From contig JAXGGA010001691.1 of NCBI GenBank assembly GCA_038373865.1, positions 79,607 through 143,606 of the forward strand: DNA of 64,000 bases, written 5' to 3'. Under the pieces are notes generated by a model, which saw only the letters and a program-made list of their open reading frames with translations, searched no databases and had not been told where the DNA came from. Origin of the DNA: Uloborus plumipes. Taxonomy: Eukaryota; Arthropoda; Arachnida; Araneae; Uloboridae. A program made the position numbers and the translations under genes. Positions within the stretch are counted from its first letter, which is position 1. Each line of letters starts with the position of its first letter. Shown in pieces: positions 10,790 to 21,980 of the stretch.

Positions 10790-11617
10790 CAATAAGTTCT
10801 CAGAAAACATTCCTCTTAAAAATTAATAAGTCATATTAATTTATTGTAGCTGTCATATTTTAATTCTTTTTTCAGCAATTTGAAAACGAATTTGTTTTTA
10901 GTTACTTTTTTTGCTTCGCAAGAAAGAAAAAAAAATAGTGAGTAGTAAATTTTCTTTTACTTTCCACTTGCGACCAGAAAATTTTCAATCCGCTGCAGCT
11001 GTACAGTACATACCTGAAACTCTCTGAATCCTCCAAATGTAATCTGATATCGTTTGAAAAAGAATATGTTTACAATAAATTATTTTGAAAAGTGTAATAT
11101 TGCTGTACAAAAGTTAAACTTACACAAAAATTCAATAGTTCAAAAAGTTAGGAAAAATGATTTTCAGTGAAATTTCTCACTTATTGTATTCAGTTCATTC
11201 CATTCGTTTTTTTTTTCTTTTTTTTCTTTTTCTTTTTTCAAAAATAACTTTCCTTTGGATCTTCAAAAAGTTGAAAAAACTCAGTAAATAGACACACCAG
11301 TTATTATTGTTCTAAAGTTTAAAAAAATGAAATTGTAGGAATGTTTATTTTGAAAAATTCGAAATAACTGCAATGTCATTCTTGCTGATAAATTTTGTGA
11401 GTGGCTTGGGCAACAATCTCCTTTTGAATTGTTCTGTTATCTAAGAAAACACCCAGACTAATAATAAAGACATTTGCGTGCCAATTTTGTGTGTAAATTA
11501 AGAATTTCCTTTTGTAGCACGTTGATACATTCCTTTCAAAAACAACTGAACACATTGGACCTCTGCCAGATTTTTCTGCTTCTTCGCAGTGTTTGATCAG
11601 GCCTCGATACGTACATA
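10790..11617. other. intergenic, nothing recognised
   Basis: AT-rich, with poly-T/CT tracts at about 11208-11240. No gene or repeat end supported. Confidence 0.4.
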
Positions 11618-12412
11618 CAGTCGAACCTCCATATATCGAAGTAGCAAATTGTCGGAAAAAAATTCGATATATAGAAATTTCGATATATAGAAAGGACCTC
11701 AGTTTTTTGAAAATTACTCCGGAAACATTGAAATTAAAGCAAAATTTCACACATGAAACTCCATTACTAATATATACGCTAATCATATTTGATGAAAGTT
11801 AAGAATTAAAAATGAACTAATATGAAAAATTTAATGAATATTATATTAATTTCATACCACTATCTACGTCCTTTAACAAATCCACTTTATCTGCAACACT
11901 AAGGCATTTTCTTTTTGACATTGTAAATCGAGAGGGAAAACAAAATCAAATTGAATTGGCACAGCACTAGTTAAAACAATTTTCGCTGAAACTAATCATG
12001 GAGAGAGGGGAATCACCACCAAACAAAAGGGGTAGATAGAAACTGGTTTTGCTACAGGACAGGTTGCATCCAAAATTCGAAAACGACGGGGGAGGGGATA
12101 ATCCGGGAATTCCAGAATGGACAAACAACGTGTTTGTCCACTCCAGGGGTCCACACTTTATCTACAGCTGACAGTGGGGTTTGCAGTGACCTTTTCTGAC
12201 CTTCCCTTTTCTCCTGACTTTCATCTTTCTTGAGGTAAAATGTCTAAAAGCGGAATAAAATCTCCAATTACGCTGCCAAAAAAATTCGATATATGGAGAT
12301 TTTTTCGATATATAGAAACAGTTTTTCTATGTAATGAACATGTGAATTTGCTAGAAGTTCGATATATGGAAAATTTCGATATATGGAAGTTCGATATATG
12401 GAGGTTCGACTG
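11618..12412. mobile_element. pogo-like MITE (TTCGATATAT family)
   Basis: The left end CAGTCGAACCTCCATATATC and its complement at the right end (...TATGGAGGTTCGACTG) are flanked by TA (11616-11617 and 12413-12414). Iterated TTCGATATAT(A/G)GA motifs occur near both ends, typical of pogo/Tigger subterminal repeats. No transposase frame is present (795 bp). Confidence 0.85.
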
Positions 12413-12935
12413 TATATAGAAAATTCGGACCGCGTTTGAAGTCGGGGGCAGTAAATTCTTATCGGACCATAAGAAAATGAGATTAGTTATCTGTTTATAT
12501 AAATATCTGTGCTTTGTTCCAAAATAGCAGCGGGCTGCTTTGGTATCCACTTCTTCAGAAAAAAAAAAAAAAAAAAAAAAAAAACGATTAGCATTTTCGT
12601 TTTTGGAGAACGTTTTTTTATTTATTTTTATTTATTTTTTTTTATTAGCTTTTATTATACTTGCTCTGTCGATGGTGGAAGGACAAGCTTTTCACTCGTT
12701 GCCAAACACGAAACTGAATAATTATAATTGTGTAGTTAATTCTTAACAAAGTTAAACGAATTTCAAGGCTGATCTTTAGCAACCATGAAAAATGGATGTT
12801 GGGCTTTGGAAACTTTACAAATAATGCTGGTTTCTGAGCCTTTTCCTTGATTCACATCATCATTTAAAAGCTTTTTTTTTTCACCATATGTACTTGTTTT
12901 TTAACCCCCGACGCAACAAGGAAGAGGGTTATTAT
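12413..12935. other. intergenic; poly-A tract
   Basis: Contains an A-run of about 25 (12559-12583) and T-rich sequence. The frames here are low-complexity. No gene seen. Confidence 0.4.
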
Positions 12936-14444
12936 CAGGGCCCGATTAACCCGTGATGTTAGAGGAAGCTCTGTCTCATTTTGAGGCCCCCTGCTTTTTG
13001 AGACGGAGGCGGGGGGGGGGGGGCGGATTTCTATACTCATGAGACATTCAAAAACGAATCTTGCTAAGGGTACATATCATTTCTAAGAGCTGCCAAAGCA
13101 AAATTCAAATTAAAGTCTGTCCCCTTCCTTCACTTATATGTAGAAGTTACATACATAATACACATGCATACATAATACACATTGCCATTCTATGATTTGA
13201 TGTAAAATTAGATTTATTTCACAGAATTAATAAAACATAATAAAAGTACGTTGTAAAAAAGTTGGGTCAAATCCCACATTTAAAAATAGCTTGTGGGAGA
13301 ATTAATGATTTATGAAATGTGTCTTCACTTTTAAAACTTTCCAGAAAATTTTTATTGAACCAGTTCTAATGTTTAAAATTACCTTTAGATATGGGCGATT
13401 CTCTGTAAACTCGTCATTTTTCACACGAAATCTGTCCGGGCATGGTTTTTAGAAATGTTCATATAATTATAATACTATTGCTCAGAAAATTAATCTATTA
13501 CTTTGGTTCGAAAGAGGGCTAATTGAAGTTTGTGTTTTTCTGATAAATCATGATAGGGGGTAAGTCCCCTGCCTAGTATAACTAAGCAGGGGACTGTGCC
13601 AGGTGACTGTCTTTTTTGCTCTTTGTTATGTAATATCTGCAAAACTATTGGAACATAATTAGTTACGAGACTACCAATAAATTTAGGCACAAATCGTGGA
13701 AATAATAACTAATATGTTTCATAATTAAACTAATTAACATTAACAAAATCACTTCCCAGAGGACTGTTTTCGCAACGATCACGATGCATACTTCCAGCAC
13801 AAATGTGGCTCTCGAACTAAACAAAACAGTTAACACCGTTATCGGCAATTTCGGCAAATTCATACTGATTTCTTTAAACTTCATGCCAGAAAACATTTGC
13901 AAGAGTAACAGATTTTTTCTATTGGAGCTTTGAATTCGTGGCAGGGGACTGTTTGAAAAAACTCCGGACAGAATTTACATGACAATTTCAAGTTTTAGAA
14001 ATACGTAATTAGACCTTATTTCATAAAAAAGATATAGTTACATTATTCTATTTTTAGATATTAATTGCCAAATTAGTGTAGTGTTAATAGATTTTCTGAA
14101 ATATTGCCTTGAAGTGTTAAACTATTGGATTGGGACAGCCAGGGGACTGTGATTTTGGTGTTTATAGAAAAAAAAAAAAATTAAATTGTTATCACTTCAA
14201 ATGCAATTGGTCCACAAAGTATTAATGCTTTACTTGTATTATGAGCGATAATTACTTTAGTACACTTTATTATTTTCAAAATACTCGGTCCGGACAGCCA
14301 ATTACCAGTTTACAGAGAATCGCCCATATGCATTTAGAAGCAGAAACTAGAATTTAAATCACAAGTTGTCAGTCATTTTTGGGCCCCCTGGAAATTTTTA
14401 GGGGAAGCTCAAGCTTCCTGTGCCTTTTGGGTAATCAGGCCTTG
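12936..14444. mobile_element. hAT element with nested TIR element
   Basis: The ends CAGGGCCCGATTAACC (left) and GGTAATCAGGCCTTG (right, inverted) are flanked by GTTATTAT and GTTATTAG (7 of 8 identical). The unclassified element at 13390-14328 accounts for most of the length; the host hAT MITE would be about 570 bp. Internal G-runs and 'GGCCCCCTG' are typical of this MITE type. Confidence 0.65.
13390..14328. mobile_element. unclassified TIR element, copy 2 (GGGCGATTCTC family)
   Basis: Co-linear with 1283-2229, with the same termini (TATGGGCGATTCTCTGTAAA), the same internal hairpin (CCTGCCTAGT...) and four CAGGGGACTGT-like motifs. It is nested in the hAT element at 12936-14444. The flanking bases (GA / TG) do not show a clean TA duplication here. 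Minus-strand frames at 13490-13902 are not conserved in copy 1 and are taken as chance. Confidence 0.75.
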
Positions 14445-14487
14445 GTTATTAGTTTGACGTGTCTTGTATGTTTGTGTATCTGTCAAG

Positions 14488-14659
14488 CAGGGACGTCATT
14501 TCAAGTTTTTCCAGGGGGGGGGGGGCAAAGGGTCCAAACGCAATACAATTTTTCGGAAAACATTAAAAACCACGTCCACTTATATGTAAATACATTGATT
14601 TCTCAAAGCCAGGGGGGGGGGCAATTGACCCCCTCTGCCCCCCCTAAATGACGGGCCTG
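14488..14659. mobile_element. short hAT MITE with exact 8-bp TSD
   Basis: The termini CAGGGACGTCATTT and AAATGACGGGCCTG bracket 172 bp and are flanked by identical CTGTCAAG octamers (14480-14487 and 14660-14667). Two G-runs lie inside. Confidence 0.85.
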
Positions 14660-14689
14660 CTGTCAAGCTGTAAATCTGTGGCACTCTAG

Positions 14690-15370
14690 CGCCTGAACGG
14701 ATGGATCGATTTTGAAAAAAAAAAAAAATGTTTAAAAGGAGAGTTGATCGCGAGTGTTCTTAGCTAAGTCGCGTCTTCGGATGACATTAATCAACGAGTA
14801 CATTAATTAAAAACGTTTTTCGCAATTTTTGAAGTGACAACATGTGTGAAAATTTGGAACAATAGTATCGAAAGAAAGAAAAAAAAATGTGTCTCTGATA
14901 GAATGTGTTTGGAATTTTCATGTTATGTAGAGCTCGAATTATAACGTTTTTTTAGCAAATGCGGCCAATTCTTTATTTACGCAATGGGAAACCTATGTCA
15001 TTGTTATCCGACAAGGATAGAAAACCATCGAGATATAAGAAGATGTTGTACATCGATGAAGAAAACTGAATATTTAAACTGTTTACTGTTGCCAGTTTCT
15101 ATTTGTTAACAATTAAAATGCTTGTAATTGACTTTAAGGATTTTCAATTTTCCCTTTTTATTCTGCTTTTGCGACTAGCAATTTTATTAGTAAATATTAT
15201 CTTTCCTTTTCCGTATTTACCATGTCCTCTTGATAACGATAAAATATGTTTTAATTTAAAATGCTTTCTGACCAGTGAAGTTCGTTTTAATGTGAGGTCG
15301 GCAATCAGGGTCGTTTAATTTTTAATTTGATCTTAGTACTTGTATTTCAAGCTGTCATCTGATTTTCTGA
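14690..15370. repeat. dispersed repeat, possibly Helitron-related
   Basis: Begins with a GCGCCTGAACGGATGGATCG phrase common in arthropod Helitron/LINE tails. About 15077-15120 resembles 54545-54600 inside the Helitron-like element (ACTGTTGCCA.TTTCT..., then AAAATG.TTG.AATT). About 15168-15370 resembles 18672-18860 (GCGACTAGCAA..TTT, CTGACCAGTGAA.TTCGTTT). The frame at 15103-15318 is carried by the repeat and has no domain. The family name is uncertain. Confidence 0.45.
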
Positions 15371-15694
15371 AGTTAGCCCACTTGACGAAAAAAAATGCTC
15401 AGATGAATTCTTAAAATTATTGACTATTTAGTGTTCAAAAACACTAAAAAGGCCCTACTGTCGAAGAGAGAAAAAGTTATTGATGATTACTGTAACTAAA
15501 AAAATCACCACTATACGTAGGGACATTAAGTAACGATCTGTTAAATGCAAAAGGTACGGACTTCTAAAGTGTAATTATTGGAAGCAAAAAATCATACAAC
15601 TGAACTCTCCATTTTTAATATCAAACGAGTTTTACAGTTTAAAAAATCAATAAGTGAATGAAAGCTTTTCTAGCGAAATTTTTATTGCTTTTAG

Positions 15695-16035
15695 ATCAGG
15701 GGCGTATACAAGGAAGAGGCGGTGGGCCGATCGCCCCCCTCTTAAAGGACTCACCACTTTTAAATTTCCAATATTGAAGTTCAAAACAGGCATTTTTACT
15801 CTGAAAAAATGAATGTTGTTTTTACAGTATAATACAGTTAATTTTGTAGTAATAAACTAAAAATCTCTAATTTTAGAGTACTATACGGTGAAATTGCTAA
15901 TTTTACAGTTTATTACCGTGCATTTTACAGTTTTAAAACGGAGCCTTGGCTGCCAGTATTATACTGTTGTTTTTAGTGCATACTATTGCTAAATTTTACG
16001 GCAATAAACTAATGTCTAACTTTACAGTAATCTAT
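15695..16035. repeat. hAT-MITE fragment plus TTTTACAG-rich tract
   Basis: 15698-15790 starts CAGGGGCGTATACAAGG and reads toward 'GGACTCACCACTTTTAAA', an incomplete relative of the GGATCCA MITE family. From about 15790 to 16030 the sequence iterates TTTTACAGT / TTACCGT / CAATAAACTAA motifs at irregular spacing, which suggests a degenerate tandem or TIR-type repeat. Confidence 0.4.
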
Positions 16036-16045
16036 ATCTATAAAA

Positions 16046-16812
16046 ATCTGGTATGGGTCCCACACGACTTCCTTTTACATGCAAATTTCTTAGTAGATGC
16101 CTTAGTGTTAAAATTGTGCTAGGAGTGAGCAAGATAGCAATTCGAGCATTTACACCCATAGTTTGCCACGAAACAATGCAAAAATATTTTTTTTTTTCCA
16201 ATGGTTAATTTTCTAAATAATACTGATTTTAATATCATTCAGTGAATTTTTCGCAAAATATCGCCAATAGCGCCAAGTTGAACCCAAATTCAAAAAATAA
16301 TTTTTTCGCCAAATTTGTCGCCAAGTTGGCGTCAAACACTTGGCGACCAAAAGCTTGGCGATATATCGCCAAGTGGTCGCGCCAATTCATATCACTTGAG
16401 TCTGCATTGAAATTAACACTGATTTACCCCAAAAAAAGGGGTAAAACACCCCTTGGGAACATTCGAATGCAACCACAAGGGGAGGTGCTCAACTAGACCA
16501 TCCTCAGAGCCTACATACCAAGCTAGAAGTTTTTAAGGCATATAGTTTTTGAGTTATGCGAGCCACATACGCACATACATCCGCACATACGTACATACAG
16601 ACGTCACGAGAAAACTCGTCGTAATGAACTCGGGGGTGGTTGAAAAGGATTTTTCGGCTGCTTATATGTTGGTAGGTACATATGCACGTGCTGACAGGTC
16701 GAAAAAACTACTGAACATTCATTCGGGGGTGAGCAAAATCAAGATTTAGACTCAAAATTGAGTGATTTTTTTTTCGCGATCACAATACTTCCTTTACTAC
16801 GTAAAAGGAAGT
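16046..16812 (+). mobile_element. HINE/Helentron-like repeat, copy B
   Basis: Full-length relative of copy A. It starts ATCTGGTATGGGTCCCACAC, has a central TTGGCGA/TCGCCAA array (about 16310-16385), and ends in the hairpin ACTTCCTTTACTACGTAAAAG... It is preceded by TCTATATCTATA. Confidence 0.65.
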
Positions 16813-16845
16813 GAAAATGAAATGGATTAATTTTCACTAGCTGTT

Positions 16846-16925
16846 CGCGGATCACATGAAAGTTGCTTACGTACCGCAGCTTGAGTGTCACTGAATTTCA
16901 GTCTAATGTGTGAATCAATAATGTA
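16846..16925 (-). mobile_element. Helitron-like 3' end fragment
   Basis: On the minus strand this reads ...GATCCGCGAACAGCTAG followed by T, i.e. an ACAGCTAG terminus with CTAG as expected of Helitron 3' ends (CTRR). The same ACAGCTAG|T terminus occurs at 54780-54787 and 61565-61572. Only the end is recognisable. Confidence 0.35.
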
Positions 16926-17672
16926 TGCATACATTAATAATGTATTTTGAAACTGAGGACGACTGTTATAGCTTATTGCTACTTAGTTCTTTACTGCGTG
17001 CTGTTTTTCATCAATATCAATATGCAATATGTTTCACTCCGTTTTCTTTGCCACCCTGTATCAGCGCGGCAAATATCTTCTCTATTTACAAAGAATTGTT
17101 TTACCCAAAACCTATAAAGCATCGAAAAACAATTTCAACGCTTGCCTTTTTTTTATTTTTTTTTATTTTCACATTTCTGACTTGCTTCGAAGTCGTAAAA
17201 GTCATAAAAACCGATTTCTACTATTTACTTTGATGTCATTTTATCCGCCGATGTTAGCTCGCCGAATCGTCAACAAATAATGGTCTTGAAATCTAAATAT
17301 TCAATCCTGTTTGTTCGCCTGAAAAACATATTTCGTTATTATCGAACATGAAATAATGTATTCAATTGAGCCTCTCATTGAAAAGAGTTGTTTTTTCTTT
17401 ATTTTTAAATTTATTTTTTACTAAAGCATTATCCACGTTTCTCGAAGTTAATACCTTCTAAATCAAAAGGGAAAACCCTTTGTTTTTCTTGTTCAATGTT
17501 TGGCAGTTTTATTTCTAATCTAAAGTAGTATTATCGGAAAATGTTGGACGTAAAAATACATAAGGAAAGTGTTGTTCATTTTTCTTTATCCCTTGAGTAA
17601 TCTTACCAGTGACGTAGCTAGAATTTTTACAAAAAGCGTTAGGTTGGTGCGTTGATTTAAAAGTATGATATA
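16926..17672. other. intergenic, nothing recognised
   Basis: Moderately complex DNA with short frames (16925-17280) that show no domain. 17665-17672 (ATGATATA) is the probable left duplication of the next hAT element. Confidence 0.35.
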
Positions 17673-18350
17673 CAGGGCCGTATGTAAGTGGTGGGTTCAA
17701 ACGCCCTCCGAAAATTTGCAAAACTATTACGAAAATACTTCTCAGTTTCTCACGGAACAAATTATTATCGCTATTTTATTTCAATTTCTTATTTACTTTG
17801 AAACTGCATTTGAAAAATGAAATTATCATTATTGAATCCGAAGCTTTCGGCTGCGGTCCTTCGGACCTTCGACCATGTCTAGCGCACATTCCATAGACAC
17901 GACATCATCATCATCATTATTGAACAATTGTGCAGATTGTTTTTTATGCAGTATTTATCTTTATTGTAGTTATTGCAAACATATCTTAACAATACACCTT
18001 TCCCTTCAAATTTTTGATACCCTTAAAAACACTCCAAAATTCTTCAAATTTGTAAGTACCAAACTCTATATTTAACACATCTTATAAGTGTCCCGTGAGA
18101 TAGAAGTTTCAAAAGTACTCCTTCGAATGCGCGTACTAAACTCATCTATCCATTTTTTTTTCCTTCATTGAAAAATATGAGTCATTTTTTTTTTTTTTAA
18201 CATTTTTCATGTTAATACCCTTTTAACATCTATTGTAACAAAAATCAACATAATAAAGAACATGAAATCAAATTTTATCGACTTTATAGACTTGACGAGG
18301 AATAGGTTTGGTAAAACCCTCCCCTAAACTAAGGCCTGGTTACGGCCCTG
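17673..18350. mobile_element. hAT MITE (GGGCCGTA family), copy 1
   Basis: The ends CAGGGCCGTATGTAAG and CTGGTTACGGCCCTG are inverted; flanks ATGATATA and ATGGCATA match at 6 of 8. The element shares inner sequence with the inverted copy at 43131-43735 (for example around TTAACACATCTTATAAGTG and AAGTACTCCTTCGAATG), which has a perfect 8-bp duplication. Confidence 0.7.
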
Positions 18351-18394
18351 ATGGCATATATGTATACTATAATTTTAATGGTTTATGGACGTGA

Positions 18395-18860
18395 GTACCG
18401 TATTACCCCGCATTATCCGGCATACCGCAAAATTCGAGGGTCCACAGATTTTCAATAACCTTTGCCTGGTCCTTTCCGGCATGCCGGAAAAACCGAGGTT
18501 AAGAAAAAAACTAATAATTTAATGCTATAACAAATACATATTCAACTTAAAAATAATATAAGTTCTGTACTGGAGTGCCAAGGCCAAGCACAGAAGTCTT
18601 ACCTGCACTTTTTATCAAAATTAAATTATTGTCACCAGATAATTATTTGCAACATATATTACCTACATTTTGCGACTAGCAAAATTTTACTAGTAAGGAT
18701 TATCTTTTCTTTTTCGTGCTTTCCATATCCTCTAGAAAACAATTAAATATATTTAAATTTAAAATGCTTTTTCTGACCAGTGAAATTCGTTTAATATGAG
18801 ATCAGCAATCAGGATCAGGGTTTTTTTTTAAACTAGTACTTGTTTTAATCTCCAATCATC
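18395..18860. repeat. pogo-end remnant and dispersed repeat
   Basis: 18398-18510 (TACCGTATTACCCCGCATTATCC..., GGCATGCCGGAAAAACCGAGG) resembles the end of a pogo/Tigger element. 18672-18860 is about 75-80 per cent similar by eye to 15168-15370. No coding capacity. Confidence 0.4.
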
Positions 18861-19074
18861 GCCTTTCTTTTTTCAAATTTAGGGCCCCTTTTGACCCCTT
18901 GAAATTTGAGACCTTTTTTTCATTTGCCCGACTTGTCCTTGCAGTCGGACTAGCAGACTCTGTAAATAGAATCATATTTCGTTGCTCTTTGTAGTAGGTT
19001 GTTCTTTTAAAATCTATTTCTGTCATAAAAATATTAAGTTTCCACTTCTTAAAAACAGAAAAAAAAAAGAAGAA

Positions 19075-19350
19075 ATAAAAAACGCACTTGCAAATTTTCT
19101 GAACTGTCGGATTCTTTTCTAGATTCGTGTTCCTTCCTATTATTGATTCAACCTAAATTTTTCTACGCTAAAAGTCTTGATGCAGTAACGCCCTCACCCC
19201 CCAGACAAATATTTTTTTCTGTTACCCACGACACACACCGAAAGTGATAAACCGAAAGGAAAAGAAAAGCTTGCGTGTCTAATTTATCGTTTGCCCTTCC
19301 AGCGAAATCGACCTCCTTCCTTGGAGATGCTTTTCCCCGATGCATAATCA
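19075..19350. promoter_or_regulatory. candidate cis-regulatory module
   Basis: Non-repetitive, balanced sequence. It contains GTGATAAACCG, CTAATTTATCG (homeodomain/GATA-like) and TGCATAATC motifs between T-rich flanks. This is inference from composition; no transcript evidence can be seen. Confidence 0.2.
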
Positions 19351-19925
19351 GTGTTTCTGTTGTTTCATTTCTTTTTATTGGGGTTAGCACAAATTGTGTG
19401 TGTGTGTTTTTTTTTTTTTTTCGCTTTCTCTTTTATTCTGGTTTTTCTCTTTGGAAACGTTGATTCAAAGTTGTTCCAAATATTGTGTATGTATTGGTGT
19501 GCTTCTGGTTCTTGTTTATTTTTGACCTTTTGGTTTCCATAAAAGCGATAGAAAAAATAGCTACATTTCATAATTAGATGAAGGTTTATTGACTAAATTT
19601 TGAAATTGTAACTTTCTTTTTGCTACCTTTCTATAACAAGTTCTTTAAGTTTTCTGGTATAAGTATCATATTTCTAAAAAGAGTATTTCTTTCTCTTTTT
19701 TTCTGCTTTTGTAGAAACGCCATAACTTCCTCTATCAAACTTAACAAGGCACCATGCCAAAGATCGTTTTTCGCCGCTCCAGGATTTAGTTCCCAAGCAC
19801 GGCTTGGTACTCATTTTATCGACCCACTGAAGGGATGGAAGACTGGAGTACGTCATTAGAAGCTAGGGTGTTGGCATTTAAAAAACAAAACTAAAAAATC
19901 GGATTTCGGAATTCCTGCTGTCGAG

Positions 19926-20530
19926 CCATGAGCGAATCTAGAAATGTTTCAAGGGAGGGGCGATGATTTTATTACGTATACGTATTTTTTACTACACATC
20001 TTGGCTTACAAATGTTGACCTCATAATATGTTTTGGACTTCAACTGCGAAACGTATCTGGGGAGAGCCAGTGCTACCTAGATAGGTGATCCCCTATTTAG
20101 GTGGCGCAAGGGCAGATCCAGAAATGTGCCAAGGGAGGGGCGATTGTTTATTTTTTCTATCTCCCCCCCCCTTTTTTTTTACCTCACATACTGGTTAACG
20201 CATGTTTATTACAAATGTTTCAGTCTTCAATTTCGAAAAAAATTCAAATCAGAGCCCCGAATCCCAACCACTTCCAATAGTATCATCGAAGATCATCTAA
20301 AATTGCCTTTTTAGAACTTCAAAGTTGAAAAACTGCTGAAGAAGAGTCCCTCAAGGGAGGGGCGATCGCCCCCATCGCCCCTCCCTTGTATCCGCCCCTG
20401 AGGTGGCGCTAAGAGCCCTTCTGCTCGTCTCAAAGATAGTTTAAAAATGCCTTTTTTGGAACTTTAATATTAAAAATTACCAGTGGTGGGTCCCTCAAGG
20501 GAGGGGCGATTGTATCTTTCCATGTGTCTG
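19926..20530. mobile_element. older GGATCCA hAT MITE split by a younger copy
   Basis: 19926-20098 matches the left half of the family (GCGAATCTAGAAATGTTTCA, GAGGGGCGAT). 20409-20525 matches the right half (AAAATGCCTTTTTTGGAAC, GGTCCCTCAAGGGAGGGGCG). The interruption is exactly the younger family member at 20107-20400 plus its duplicated target. Confidence 0.7.
20107..20400. mobile_element. hAT MITE (GGATCCA family), copy 2, exact TSD
   Basis: A 294-bp element with ends CAAGGGCAGATCCAG and TGTATCCGCCCCTG, flanked by identical AGGTGGCG octamers (20099-20106 and 20401-20408). It is inserted in an older member of its own family. Confidence 0.88.
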
Positions 20531-20666
20531 GCGCGAATTTTTCTCACGGGCCAGCCGGTTGTTGTTGTGTAATAGTGTATTAGCCACTATCAAGGCGGGT
20601 GCCATTGCCTCAAGAGGTTGAATTTCTTTCTTAACATATATGACAACACAAGAAAGATTTAGGCAT

Positions 20667-20890
20667 TGCAATCGCTACTGGAAGTGAATTACATTATCAT
20701 CAACTTAACTTGCCACTGACGTCACTACGGGTGGAGCCAATAAGAGCTCACAAGCAGTCAGCGATCTCCTCTTCACCAAGTAGGCTGTGACGTTTTATCT
20801 AGCTCGTTTTTCATAGGCAAACGTCACTCTGACGTCACGATGTTTTTATTAAGAAACGTTCTAATGTAATTCATTTCCAGTAGCGATTGA
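20667..20890. promoter_or_regulatory. inverted-repeat module with a cluster of CRE sites
   Basis: Arms GCAATCGCTACTGGAAGTGA... (20667-20696) and the near-complement at 20861-20890 enclose about 165 bp. This holds two perfect CRE palindromes TGACGTCA (20717-20724, 20830-20837), two CRE half-site variants (TGACGTTT 20788, AACGTCACT 20820) and a CCAAT box (GCCAATAAG near 20736). It could be a CREB/ATF-responsive element or the internal part of a foldback/SINE composite. The repeat context makes a mobile origin likely. Confidence 0.4.
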
Positions 20891-20934
20891 AATTTGCGAT
20901 CGCCTGTTTCACTCGAATTCCTGCCTAACAGCAC

Positions 20935-21040
20935 AAAGAGAGAAGAGATAACACCCAGGGCACCGGCGGGAATCGAACTTGTGACTTCTTGCTTTCGAGG
21001 CGAAACTTCTACCTCTGAGCCACCGAGGTCCCAGGTCAAC
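20935..21040 (-). repeat. tRNA-derived SINE head
   Basis: On the minus strand the sequence begins GGGACCTCGGTGGCTCAGAG and contains a good A box (TGGCTCAGAGGTAG) and a B box (AGTTCGATTCCC) at tRNA-like spacing, ending near GGTGCCC. The anticodon stem does not pair cleanly and there is no plausible full acceptor stem, so I call it a tRNA-derived SINE promoter region rather than a tRNA gene. The SINE body would run toward lower coordinates, into the inverted-repeat module. Confidence 0.6.
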
Positions 21041-21099
21041 TAGTAACTCTCTAAATTTCACTTGTTTCAAACTTCAGACAAAGCAGACACGCAGTTAAA

Positions 21100-21345
21100 A
21101 TTTGAAGTTTTCTTCCAATCGATTTTCGTGGCCTACATAATTTCTTCAGCTTTTTCGCCAAGTAGAAAAATGATATCGAACAATAACGAGACAAGACAAA
21201 AATCAATTTTTATTTCTCTCCGAGCACTATCTCTTAATTAACCTTAATTAATCCACCGCGAGGTAATTTTTTCTTTCTCAGAACGAAACCTAATCATTTT
21301 ATATCTCTTTTTTCTGCTATAAGGGCTTGTGGCTCATTTTACGAA
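21100..21345. promoter_or_regulatory. candidate homeodomain-rich regulatory module
   Basis: Contains TTAATTAACCTTAATTAATCC (about 21234-21254) with two TTAATTA sites and a TAATCC site, followed by CGAGGTAATTTT and CCTAATCATTTTAT, in non-repetitive balanced DNA. Clustered TAATTA/TAATCC sites are typical of developmental enhancers. The role is inferred. Confidence 0.3.
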
Positions 21346-21520
21346 CGGGCTGACTTCCTTCGTTTATGAAAACATTTTGTTCTGCAGCTGTTTTTCAGAG
21401 CTCCCATTCAGAAATCAAAAAGAGACAAAGTTACAACTTTCAAAGAAAACCCTATCCTTCATTATTCATTTAAGTCAAGAAACCGAAATAATTTTGTTTT
21501 CAAAGATGATTTTCTTTGAT

Positions 21521-21980
21521 TTAATTGCAATCAGAATGTTTATTCCAAAGTTGGCATTTTGAAGTGAAAAACTTTTTTTTGACGGTGAAATTTATTCAAA
21601 CTTTTAAGCCTTTTTGAAACAGCCCTTTATTCAAAGTTCAAAATTAATTGTCAGATTTGCTATTTGCAGTTAATACGAATTTTTGCCACAATGATAGTAA
21701 GTGTTTTCAAAAATTAAAACTTCTGATTTCTTTACAGAATTTCTAAAATTTTAATTGCAATCAGAATGTTTATTCCAGAGTTGGTATTTTGAAGTGAAAA
21801 ACTTTTTTTGACGGCGAAATTTATTCAAACTTTTAAACCTTTTTGAAACAGCCCTTTATTCAAAGCTCAAAATTAGTTGTCAGATTTGCTATTTGCAGTT
21901 AATACGAACTATTGCCACAATGATAGTAAGTGTTTTCAAACATTAAAACTTCTTGATTTCTTTATAGAATTTCTAAAATT
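21521..21980. repeat. two-copy tandem duplication, 230-bp unit
   Basis: 21521-21750 and 21751-21980 are near-identical (both begin TTAATTGCAATCAGAATG and share TTTGAAACAGCCCTTTATTC), with only scattered differences, so the duplication is fairly recent. Frames in it are non-coding by appearance. Confidence 0.9.

Noticed and set aside
11376..11786. 136-codon minus-strand frame
   Set aside because: It overlaps the end of the pogo-like MITE (11618-12412) and contains its iterated TTCGATATAT sequence in translation; no domain.
20935..21040. A functional tRNA gene on the minus strand
   Set aside because: A and B boxes are good, but the acceptor and anticodon stems do not pair properly; a SINE head explains it better.
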